Source: Papio anubis (lineage: Eukaryota > Chordata > Mammalia > Primates > Cercopithecidae). From it: DNA of 64,000 bases. The notes below the pieces were generated by a model, which saw only the letters and a list, made by a program, of their open reading frames with translations, was not told the DNA's origin and searched no databases. Where the stretch lies: the NCBI RefSeq assembly GCF_008728515.1, contig NC_044984.1, positions 100,053,181-100,117,180 on the forward strand, written 5' to 3'. A program made the translations under genes and the position numbers. Each line of letters starts with the position of its first letter. The first letter of the stretch is position 1. Below, in pieces: positions 55,416 to 64,000 of the stretch.

Positions 55416-55448
<33 letters not shown>

Positions 55449-55860
55449 GTTTAGTATGAGAAATTAGCTCACATGATTATGGAGGAGGAAGAAGACCCAT
55501 AGTCTGCCATCTGTAAGCTGGAGACCCAGAAAAAGTGGTGGTATAGTTAAGTCCAAGTCCAAAGCCCTAAGAACCAGGGGACTCAATGGTGTATGTCTCA
55601 GTCCAAGGGCAGGAAAAGAACAATGTCCCAGATCAGTCAATCAGGAAAAAGAAACCAATTCTCCCTTCCCCACCTTTTGTTCTATTCAAACCCTCATGAC
55701 TTGGATGATGCCACCTACTTTGGGAAGGGTAATCTGCTTTAGAGTTTACCAATTCAAATGCTAATCTCCTCCCTCACATACATGCCCAGAAATAGTATTT
55801 AGCCAAATATCTGGGTACCCCACGTTTCAGTTAAGTTGACACATAAAATTCACCATCACA
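55237..55860 (-). mobile_element. MLT2 LTR (ERVL) with internal GATA/GACA arrays
   Basis: Antisense LTR: TATTAGTCAAGGTTCTCCAG, AGAAACAGAGCCAATAGG, CACATGATTATGGAGG, GCTGGAGACCCAGAAAAAG, AAGGGTAATCTGCTTTAG, GTTGACACATAAAATTCACC, ending CATCACA. After AATAGG it carries tandem GATA (55284-55324), GACA (about 55322-55347) and a second GATA array (about 55411-55449). Five-base flanks GGTTT and GATTT nearly match. Confidence 0.88.
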
Positions 55861-55984
55861 GATTTCACCCAAGCTGAAACTGAGCCCTAGACTAAAGATG
55901 TACATGCATGGATGCACAAGTGTGTAGGTCTCTGTAGCATCATATATTTTATACATAGTATTAATACATTTTACGTATATACAC

Positions 55985-56180
55985 TATTTATTTGTTCATT
56001 CAAAAATATTTTCAAAGTACCTTCTATGATTTAAGGTCTGGCTGGGTATTAAACAGTAAACAAGACAAATATGATCTCTACCCAAAGCTTATGTCATCAC
56101 ATTTTACAAAACAACTAAGTCCTACAGACAAATAAAACAGTGATAAATAACTGATAAAAGTTATGAAAAAGAAGAGATAC
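55985..56180 (-). repeat. L2 3' end, antisense
   Basis: TTTGTTCATTCAAAAATATT, ATGATTTAAGGTCTGGC, TTAAACAGTAAACAAGAC, GACAAATAAAACAGTGATAAATAAC fit the reverse complement of the L2 tail. Confidence 0.65.
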
Positions 56181-56844
56181 ATCATAGCAATTTTTTACTT
56201 GAAAAATTTATACCTTAGCTGTAGGGCTGACACCTTCACTATGTAAACTTTTATGTTTTTCTAGTTCAATAAAAGATTAGCATTTGGTGTTTAAATGCAT
56301 ATTTAAGGGAACAATAATCCCAATGACTCCTCAGTTAACTATTCCTAAAGGAAGTTTACTATTCAAATCATGAGATATCATCATTATCCTCCTAGGGACA
56401 GTATGCACCAAGTACAGGAAGATTACTCAAAACTTACTAAAAAAGGGACAGAAAGGAGAGTTGGAAATCCTAACCACCTCTCCTCCAAGGATTCTATTTC
56501 AAACCTAACTTTCCTGGTACTCTGCCAAAGAAAACAATATGAACACCCAGATACAAAAGGAGCAGCTTCTATTGTCTAATTCCCTGTATGGATAAGCTGG
56601 TTGCCAACTCTATAAATATTTAATAAGAACCAAGCTCAACTAGACCCATTAATGACTCTTTGAAAGTATTTTTATTATGAAGTAGTATTAGATACATGTA
56701 AAAGAATGCATGAAACTTTGCTTCCAGCCCTTGAATGTGAGTTCTTTGAATCACACTCTGCTCTCTGTTTATGGAGTTTTCTGTTTCTTACGGTGAAAGG
56801 AACTGTAAGATGTAACTAAAGAAAGTAGAATAACATTATCGATA
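56181..56844. other. Unassigned sequence
   Basis: No named element. AT-rich; the 69-codon frame at 56370-56579 has no motif. Confidence 0.45.
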
Positions 56845-56959
56845 TCTAGCAGTTTTTGAGCACTCCTTATGAGCTAGTTACTGTGCTGTGGGATGCTCGT
56901 GCCTCATTTTATCAATCTTCCCTCCACCTTTGATGAGGTAGGTATATCATCCTCTTCCT

Positions 56960-58011
56960 CTTTGGTTTTCATTTGTTTTCTTAACTTTTTTACTTGTTTG
57001 TTTTTGTAACTGCTTTATTGAGATATAATTTACATACCATACAATTCATCCATTTAAAGTGTATGATTCAGTGGGGGTTTTTTGCACATTCACAGAGTTG
57101 TGCAATTATCAACATAATTTGAGAAAATTTTTAATCACTGCAAAAACAAAAACCCCTCTATAACCTTTAGCTATTGCTTTTCTTTGAATGTGGTGTCCCT
57201 CAAAAAGGTATTAATATGTTGAAACTTAATACTCATTAAGGTGGTAATAAGAGGAGGGCCTTTTGGGAAGTGATTAACTCGTGAGGACTCCGCCCTTATG
57301 AATAGATTAATACCTGTATAAAAGAGGCTTCAGAGAGAGTTTGCCCCTCTTGCCTTCCACCTGCCGCTATATGAGGACACAGCAGCAAGGTGCCATCTTG
57401 GAAGCAGAAAACAGCCCTCGCCAGACACCAACATTGGTGGCTTCAGAAGTGTAAGAAGTAAATTTTTGTTCTTTATAAATTACCCAGTCTGTGGTATTTT
57501 GTTATAGCAGCATAATTAGACTAAGAGAGCTATTATCCCTAATCCCTCATTTCCCCTGTCACTAGACTACTATTAATCCACTTTCTATCACTATACATTT
57601 TCCAACTCTAGACATTTCATATAAACAGAATCATATAGAATGTAGTCTTTTGTGACTAACTTCATTCATGTTCTGTAGCATGTTTTCAAGGTTTATTCAT
57701 GCTGTAGTATGTTTCAGCACTTCATTTCTTTGTATGACTGAGTAATATTCCATTGTGTGTATACATCACACTTTGTTTATCCATCATCTGTTGATAGACA
57801 TTTGTTTCCACTCTTTGGCTGTTATAAATCATGTTACTACGAATAACCGCATATGAGTTTTTGTGTTAACATGTATTTTAAAAAATTATCTTGGGTATAT
57901 ACCTGGAAGTAGAAATGCTGTGTCAAATGGTAACTCTATGTTTTAACTTTTTTAGGAATAGTCACACTGTTTTCCAAAGTGACTGCACCATTTCATATTT
58001 CTACTAGCAAC
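56960..58011 (-). mobile_element. L1M LINE 3' part, itself interrupted
   Basis: Antisense old LINE-1 with a decayed T-rich tail at 56960-57003, then GCTTTATTGAGATATAATTTAC, CACAGAGTTGTGCAATTATC, [LTR], AAACAGAATCATATAGAATG, GTATGACTGAGTAATATTCC, GGGTATATACCTGGAAGTAG, GTTTTCCAAAGTGACTGCACC. Target duplication ATCATCCTCTTCCT (56946-56959) against ATCATCATCTTCCT (58012-58025), one mismatch. Confidence 0.87.
57175..57528 (+). mobile_element. MaLR LTR (MST/MLT1 grade) inside L1M
   Basis: TGCTTTTCTTTGAATGTGGTG start, ATATGTTGAAACTTAATAC, GTGAGGACTCCGCCC, CCTGTATAAAAGAGGCTTC (TATA-box-like), AGGACACAGCAGCAAGG, GTATTTTGTTATAGCAGC end. Perfect 5-bp duplication GCTAT at 57170-57174 and 57529-57533. 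Solo LTR of 354 bp. Confidence 0.9.
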
Positions 58012-58080
58012 ATCATCATCTTCCTTTTACAGAAGAAGAAACTCATATCGCGGAAAAGTGAGGATGAAATCCTCTGACCA

Positions 58081-58406
58081 CCCTACCTTTAAAGGTCCTT
58101 TAAAGGGAAAGAACTGACAGTGTAAGTGGAAAGAGAGCAATTGGAAGTAGCAGGAGAGGGAAAAGCCATTATCATACAACTGGTGGGAAGAAGGAATGTC
58201 AAAAACATCAGTGTGGAAATAATTGCAACAAAAAGGTAAATCCCAGTAATTACTGAAAAGAGTTTTTTAGGATGTGGGCAATGGAAGGTATGTGGTGATT
58301 CTCAGAAGTCTCATGGGCAAGCAGTGAGTGAGATTGCCATGGGTGACAGAGCACATGTTACATAAGGAGGTGAAGGCAGCATGATTTTGAAATTCAGGTG
58401 ATGGAG
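58081..58406. other. Unassigned sequence
   Basis: Nothing named, possibly diverged antisense L2 (purine-rich). Its end holds the left copy of the AluY duplication. Confidence 0.4.
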
Positions 58407-58715
58407 GGCCAGGAGCGGTGGCTCAAACCTGTAATCCCAGCATTTTGGGAGGCCGAGGTGGGTGGATCACGAGATTGGGAGATCGAGACCATCCTGGCTA
58501 ACACGGTGAAACTCCATCTCTAGTAAAAATACAAAACAATTAGCTGGGTGTGGTAGTGGGTGCCTGTAGTCCCAGCTACTTGGGAGGCTGAGGCAGGAGA
58601 ATGGCGTGAACCCAGGAGGCGGAACTTGCAGTGAGCCGAGATGGTGCCACTGCACTCCAGCCTGGGTGGCAGAGCGAGATCCTGTCTCAAAAAAAAAAAA
58701 AAAAAAAAAAAGGGG
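58407..58715 (+). mobile_element. AluY-type element
   Basis: GGCCAGGAGCGGTGGCTC, GATCACGAGATTGGGAGATCG, CTAACACGGTGAAACTCC (Y-type), a roughly 23-A tail ending GGGG. Perfect 17-bp duplication GAAATTCAGGTGATGGA at 58389-58405 and 58716-58732, which argues for a comparatively recent insertion. Confidence 0.95.
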
Positions 58716-58732
58716 GAAATTCAGGTGATGGA

Positions 58733-60841
58733 AGGAAAAAGAGTAGGAAGTTCTCATCTTTGGATGGAGAAGGCATGAGCAGGTCTATGGAGGCAAGAAG
58801 CTGGAGTGATTAAGATACTGTACAATGAGGTAAAATGATGTACTGGAAAAGCTGAGGAGGGGATAGCTTCCCAAGAGTTAATGAATGGGTGTGTTTCATA
58901 CAGAGAGAGACCTATTTCTCTTTGGCCACAGATGGAAGGAGAGATAAGGGTGACTGGGGGATACATTCTGGTCTGATCACATCTTCCAGAGTTAATATGT
59001 TGATTAGGCTCAGAAGTCCTAAGAAGATGCCAGGACACAAGCTGTTTTCCTTTCTTCTCTGCAGGAGGAAGGTGATCTCTGGGCTCCCACTCCAACCCCC
59101 ACTATGCCCTCATAACAGCTTCCAATGCAATGGATAAGAAGTCAATGAGTGGCAAGAGTGGCTTTTTAGCCTACCCCACCCATTCAAGGAAGGCTTAAGC
59201 CTTGAGTCAAATCCTAGAGTGAGAATTCCTTTTGTATTTTCTGACTTTCTCTGTGCATTCATTATAGCCCTCATGGAAGCTGGGTTTTCTTGAGAAGTAA
59301 ATGTAGATTCCTGAGCTATAAGAAACCAGCTTGAAGACTCTTTCTGAACTGTCATTAATCATGCTTGTTCCTTAGTATATTTATTACGTATTACATTTTT
59401 TTCTTCAAAGTCCCAAAAAGCCTTCCTAATTGAGAAGCCAGGAAATAGTTCATTGTTTCTTAAAAGTGGAAGTGATAGCACTTTCTTACGGTAAGTCTGG
59501 GCCATTCCAGTTGATAGTACTGATTTATAAAGCCTGTTGGGGTTTTCCTCAGAGAAGAAGGAAAAACCTCATTGCATGTACTAGCAATACACTAACCACA
59601 ACCCCCGGCCGATATCAGAGGCATTTTAATAAAATCCAGCATAGAAATGCAGATTTTGTTACATCGATTCCAACTGATAATTAACTACAAACGTTTGACA
59701 ATCTCAGAAAAAAATGTTTGGCATGACTACATGTGGTTTAAAATCTAGATTACAAATTCTGGGGGTGGTGAGGAGTGGAGAAAGCTGTATTTTCAAGTAA
59801 AATGGGAACTTTTGCTGTGGACTGTTAGGACACCTCCTGGGTCCCAGTGAGGGCCACTTCCGAGCAGCTGCAGCCACTTAGACCAGGCCTACATCTTCCC
59901 TCTGCAGAGAAGGATGGCCTACCCCAGGGCCCCTTGTGGTTCTGAATGTGGTCCTACGTAGTCAGAGACAAGAAAATGTTCCTTTGCATAATTATCTTCC
60001 TCTGTTTCTATGGCCCTTTTACATTATCCAAGGAGGTTTGCATCCAAAGAAACTCTTGTTACTGTTTTGATCACAGCTGATTGGAGAGGCGAGACAGGTG
60101 TTTTTACCTGAGATCCATGGAGATCACAGGGTTTTTCGAGTCGTCATGAGCTTGGGTAGGAGAAAGATGGTTCCAAGTTTCTTGGCAACATTGTCTGGAA
60201 ATGTATTCATCAGACCCTATCTAGCAGGCAGAATTTAAAAAGCAATTTGCTCCCTTTTGTGTGTGCCTTTGAGGATGAGAGACTAAAAGAATAGCTTGAG
60301 TATCTATGGGGCAGGAGGAGGTTTTATTTGAAAGACACATCTGATATTGCTAGTACCTACAATACTGATGTTGGTTTCTTTGGAGACCCCAAGTTCTCCA
60401 GCCTACTGGAGTTACCCTGTCCTGTGATATTTAAATAGAAACTGCTTGAACCCTCATTTCACGGAAGTGGAAACTGTTCTGTGTCTTCCCAACCCCTCAC
60501 ATCCGCAGGGATTTCCCAGGTACTTATGAGTTTCCTGGGGAGTCCAGGTTTCTACCGAATTCTCCATTTCCTGATGTCTCCTTGTAGAGCTCCTCCTCTC
60601 TACCACCCTATGTCCACCATGCTGCACTTTTCCCTGAATTTTCCAAAACCATACAAGGAAATTATGTATAGTGTAATTTAAGCGGAGATTTTGGGATGAT
60701 GCCCAAGAGCAATTGCCAGAAGCAATATAAAGGTGAACAACTATTCTCAAAATTCCCCTGACCATGTAGCCCTGCTAGTCCAAAAGACAACTTTCTGTAA
60801 ACTTAAAAAGAGTGCATCCTTCAAGGTCTTTATTATCATCT
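58733..60841. other. Long unassigned repeat-poor stretch
   Basis: About 2.1 kb with no named repeat. Frames of 81-113 codons overlap on both strands (58754-59355, 60454-60765) without motifs. 59590-59700 and 59840-60150 have gene-desert-atypical complexity and CpG, but no exon signals I can defend. Confidence 0.4.
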
Positions 60842-61500
60842 TGTTAAAAGAAAAACCTTAGACAAATTAAATTTAATACAGTTTAGTTGAGCAAAGAATG
60901 ACTCATGAATCAGGCAGCCCCCAAACTGGAACAGGTTCAGAGGCTACAACATACTCACAAAATGAAAGATTTATGGACAGAAAAAGGAAGTAAGGTACAG
61001 AAATAGCCGGATTTGTTATAGCCCAGTGTTTGGCTTATTTGAGCACAGTTTAAACAGCTGGCTGTCTTTGATTGACCAAAACTTGGTGACTGGCACAAGA
61101 ATAGGTTACAGTCTGTTTATACCTCCAATCAGGTTACAGTTCACTATGTATGGGGAAACACTTATGCTGAATGTAGACTATAGAAGGAGGCAGCTTTAGG
61201 CTAAACTTAATTTAACAATTACCCCAACTTTAGGTGTTGATTCATTCTGTCACCATCATAAATGTACTTATTTGTTCTCCAGTTCCACTGGGAAATAGCA
61301 GAACAATGGGTTTTGTAAGTTGGAAAAAAGGACATCAGGCAATTTTTTGTAAGGGTTAGAGTAGAGGGGACCTTCTTGTGCTGCAGTTAAACAAAACATG
61401 GTCTGTTTTAGAACCTATCTACTTCCTTAAAGTTTCAGTTTGATTATATCACATTTAGCATGAGTGACTCCATTTTGGTTTGGTCTGGTCTGCTGTGGCC
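60842..61500 (-). mobile_element. ERV1 LTR, MER4-group, antisense
   Basis: TGTTAAAAGAAAAACCTTAG start, TTTAATACAGTTTAGTTGAGC (reverse complement of the polyadenylation region), ATGAATCAGGCAGCCCCC, GATTTATGGACAGAAAAAGG, TTTGATTGACCAAAACTTGG, CTATAGAAGGAGGCAGC to 61217. The U3-side remainder to about 61500 ends near GAGTGACTCCATTTTGG. No retroviral genes adjoin. The outer limit is uncertain. Confidence 0.75.
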
Positions 61501-62231
61501 TAGTGCACGAGTTCAATCCAAAATAATGGCCTCCCATAATTTCGTTTAACAACTTGCCGAGAAATTGTTCTAATAGTTATGTGAACCAGCAGGCCGATAT
61601 TGCCAATATTTCTCCCTGGAGTTGTACAGTGCACAACTGACACAGCTGGGAGCAGTGCCATTCTGCCCACAGGAAGCTTCTCCCTGGCCACCCCTTCTCA
61701 GGGCCCAGGCTTCCTAAATCTTCACCACTGTCTCTCTCTCTCTCTCTTTCCCCACCCCTTCCTTCCATTAATCTCCCTTAGTTCCTTCTATTCTAGGTTC
61801 CTTTACTCTCTTGCTTTTGATGTTCCTTGGAGACATTTGTAATTCTTAGGCTATTATGTAGAGCATCTAATTTTCTACTTCTCTCCCCTTCTCATTCCAT
61901 CTTAGCCCAAGGCTTACCTTTTCTCATCTGAAATGGCCCATCCTGGCATTTTGCTATTAATTCTCTGAGGACTTTTTCTTCCAGCTTTTTCCAATAACTT
62001 TCCTCTACTCCTTGCCATATTTTTTAAAAAGAGAGAGATTTGGTTAGACTCTTTATTATGATCCCCATAGCAACTTCTATCTCTCCTTTAAAAATCTTCA
62101 TATTACAAACCTGGCATATTGTGGATGACCATAAATATTTGCTGACAAAATATTTATGATGGAATGTATAATGTTATGTGGTTTTGTTTTTTCAGAATAT
62201 ATTAGACTGTGAATTAATAATATCAGAATTC
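61501..62231. other. Unassigned sequence with CT tract
   Basis: A CT dinucleotide run at 61730-61750 in a pyrimidine-rich setting. 62105-62150 may be an L2 tail (GGCATATTGTGGATGACC). No gene. Confidence 0.45.
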
Positions 62232-62895
62232 CCACCAATAGTTTTGGATTTTACATTTAAGCCTTTAATCCATCTTGAGTTAATTTTGTATAAGGTGTAA
62301 GGAAGGGGTCCAGTTTCAATTTTCTGCATATGGCTGATCAGTTTTCCCAGCACCATTTGTTGAATACAGAATCTTTTCCCCACTGTTCATTTTTATCAGG
62401 TTTGTCAAAGATCAGATGGTTGTAGATGTGTGGTCTTATTCCTGAGATCTCTATTCTGTTCCGTTGGTCTATGTATCTGTTTCTGTACCAATACCATGCT
62501 GTTTTGGTTACCGTAGCCTTGTAGTATAGTTTGAAGTCAAGTAGCGTGATGCCTCCAGCTTTTTTGGGGGGAGCGGTTTGCATAGGATCATCTTGGCTAT
62601 ATGGGCTCTTTTTTGGTTCCATATGAATTTTAAAGTAGTTTTTTTCTAATTCATGTCATATGAGAATGCATGGACACAGGGAGGGGGACAACACACACTG
62701 TGGCCTGGCCAGAGGGGCTGGGGGAGGGAGAGCATCAGGATAAATAGCTAATGCATGCTAGGCTTAATATCTAGGTGATGGGTTGATAGGTGCAGCAAAA
62801 CACCATAGCACACATTTACCTATGTAACAAAACTGCACTTCCTGCACATGTATCCTGGAACTTAAAATTTAATTTAATTTAATAATAATAATACT
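62232..62895. mobile_element. LINE-1 with inverted 5' segment
   Basis: 62232-62652 is minus-strand ORF2 sequence (TTTTCCCAGCACCATTTGTTG, GTCAAAGATCAGATGGTTG, TGTAGTATAGTTTGAAGTC). 62653-62880 is plus-strand 3'UTR (TGAGAATGCATGGACACAGG, ATGGGTTGATAGGTGCAGC, ATGTATCCTGGAACTTAAAA) with an AATTT/AATA tail. Target duplication AATAATATCAGAATTC (62216-62231) and AATAGCATCAGAATTC (62896-62911), two mismatches, brackets both parts, so it is one event. The 3'UTR type suggests an L1PB/older L1PA copy. Frames 62192-62622 are ORF2 remnants. Confidence 0.92.
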
Positions 62896-62910
62896 AATAG
62901 CATCAGAATT

Positions 62911-62990
62911 CTTGGTGTATGCTTAGCAAAGTACCCAGGTCATAGTGGGTGCTGAGAAGGTATTCCTTAAATGAATATTCATCAACAAGT
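62911..62990 (+). repeat. L2 3' end
   Basis: GCTTAGCAAAGTACCCAGGTC, ATAGTGGGTGCTGAGAAGG, TTAAATGAATATTC: L2 terminus just after the L1 duplication. A short ATTC run follows at 63095-63110. Confidence 0.55.
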
Positions 62991-63184
62991 TGACCTGTTT
63001 TCTACTGAACTCAGTGGAATCTGCTAAGCTAACCATCATGAGAAATAGTGCAGGAGGTATAGGGTTCACTTTAGATCTTTAGATTTTTATGGCTGATTCA
63101 TTCATTCATTCGTGGAATGAAATTATTTAAAATGAAAAAAAAACTTCTAGAATGTTAGTCTCCTTACAAAAGATTTTTAAGGAC

Positions 63185-63400
63185 ATCATTCTCATTTCTT
63201 TCCCCCAGAGCCCTATGAAGCAAATAATATCTACCTCTCCCCCTGCCACCCCACTTTATGGATGAGAAAACTAAGGCCTGGAGTGATTGAAGCAACTCAG
63301 TTAGGTTCACATATCCAGTAAATGATAGAACAAGAACTTGAACATAAACCTACTAATGCCAAGTCTTCTACATGTTCTGCTCCATTATAGCTTCTCTGAT
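63185..63400 (-). repeat. MIR SINE
   Basis: GAGCCCTATGAAGCAAATAATATC, CCACTTTATGGATGAGAAAAC, GAACTTGAACATAAACC and CAAGTCTTCTACATG: near-full antisense MIR. Confidence 0.8.
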
Positions 63401-63885
63401 TCAGAGGAAGAGGACTGTGACTCCTAAGTTTCCTTTGCAATGTAGATGTTTAAAAAATATGCTTTTCATAAAAACATAAAATGCATTACTCAATATCAGT
63501 GCAAGTCTTCAGCCTAGAATCCAGACTGTTAAGTGTGCAGCAGCACAGCATACTTTGAAAGAGGCCTCATAAAAACACAAAGTTGAAATTGTCTCTAAGG
63601 ATTTTAGCTAAGTAGACTGAATCTATTAGGGAAAATAAAATCTTTTCCCAGAGCTTTGCAGAAGTGGAAAGTGAAAGATTGAGAGCTTGTGAGAAATAAC
63701 AGATACTTTAAAAAATGTTGAATCGAAATAGAAGAATGGTAGAAATAGAAGGATTTTTTAAATGAATAAATGAAAATGGTACAACATTTGGAATATTTTT
63801 TAGGATCATATAATTTTAGGACTGAAAGGGACCAGTAAAAGCATCTAAGGCTCTCCTTTTGTAAAAAGAAACAACATTTTGAGTC
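63401..63885. other. Unassigned sequence
   Basis: 63795-63880 (TTAGGACTGAAAGGGACC) resembles a common but unnamed mammalian repeat; the rest is unassigned. Confidence 0.4.
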
Positions 63886-64000
63886 ACAACCAGGACCAGC
63901 TATATAATTAGTGCAAAATGAAATTGTGGGGCCCCTTGTTTACAAAAAACAAATACTAAGATTTCAAGATGATGATAGTACATCATTCAACCAACGGTGG
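63886..64000. repeat. Possible MER DNA-transposon start, cut by window edge
   Basis: ACCAGGACCAGCTATATAATTAG, GCAAAATGAAATTGTGGGGCC, TTGTTTACAAAAAAC, GATTTCAAGATG look like a reiterated DNA-transposon end that continues beyond the window. Confidence 0.4.

Larger units (their letters stand above)
56845..58080 (-). repeat. MIR SINE split by L1M
   Basis: Left part 56845-56959 (GTTTTTGAGCACTCCTTATGAG, TACTGTGCTGTGGGATGC) and right part 58012-58080 (CTTCCTTTTACAGAAGAAGAAAC). The halves join in antisense MIR order once the L1M insertion is removed. Confidence 0.7.

Noticed and set aside
61615..61640. Short imperfect hairpin AGTTGTAC/GCACAACT
   Set aside because: Stem has a mismatch and is short; expected by chance in this length.
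1..64000. Bacterial defence system, CRISPR array or operon
   Set aside because: No direct-repeat/spacer pattern, no compact gene blocks and no ribosome binding sites. Repeat content is clearly primate.
1..64000. tRNA, snRNA, 7SL or rRNA genes
   Set aside because: No A/B-box cloverleaf or U6/7SK-like start seen outside SINEs. MIR and Alu explain the pol III-like sequences.

Overview
The window looks like primate, almost certainly human, nuclear DNA: AT-rich, intron-like or intergenic sequence dominated by interspersed repeats. The diagnostics are Alu elements, including AluY-type copies at 21711-22020 and 58407-58715, an L1PA-series LINE-1, MaLR/ERVL and ERV1 LTRs, and a deep layer of MIR, L2 and old DNA transposons. 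I found no convincing cellular protein-coding gene, tRNA, rRNA, CRISPR array or bacterial-type operon. The only long biological reading frames belong to LINE-1. Family names rest on my recognition of consensus-like motifs, not on a database search, so subfamily names are tentative and many boundaries are approximate.

Layout. 1-10 kb: MER5-type fragments, one Alu, a long L2 pair (plus then minus), one AluJ, a solo MER4-like ERV1 LTR and several microsatellites. 10-24 kb: MIR and L2 relics, an Alu whose middle A-rich linker has expanded into a 20-bp tandem repeat, a MaLR LTR, an AluJ, an AluY, and an old L1M split by a MER2 DNA transposon. 24-40 kb: MLT1-like LTRs, L2/MIR mosaics, an Alu with a 37-T tract, a CA-rich tract of alternating purine-pyrimidine, an AT-rich minisatellite, and a MIR carrying a pyrimidine tract and a 23-bp duplication. 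40-45.3 kb: a long antisense L2 invaded by three Alus (one with a GATA tail), then a THE1 LTR and L1M ends flanking an ERV1 LTR. 47.9-54.1 kb: a short sense L1PA 3' end and a 5.5-kb antisense L1PA element placed tail to tail. The larger copy keeps an uninterrupted ORF1 but has a multiply broken ORF2 and a 5'-truncated UTR. 54-64 kb: MLT1 and MLT2 LTRs, a three-level nest (MIR, L1M, MaLR LTR), an AluY, a MER4-like LTR, and an L1 with an inverted 5' segment.

Nothing here works together as a pathway. The window is a stratified record of transposition, with roughly 25-30 kb of sequence I cannot assign. I saw no undescribed multi-gene system. The best leads are the L1PA copy with intact ORF1 and a retained 5'UTR segment of the kind targeted by ZNF93, the convergent L1 inverted repeat, the three-level nest, and a few repeat-free stretches (about 32.2-32.7 kb, 38.5-38.9 kb, 46.25-46.95 kb) that deserve a conservation check.
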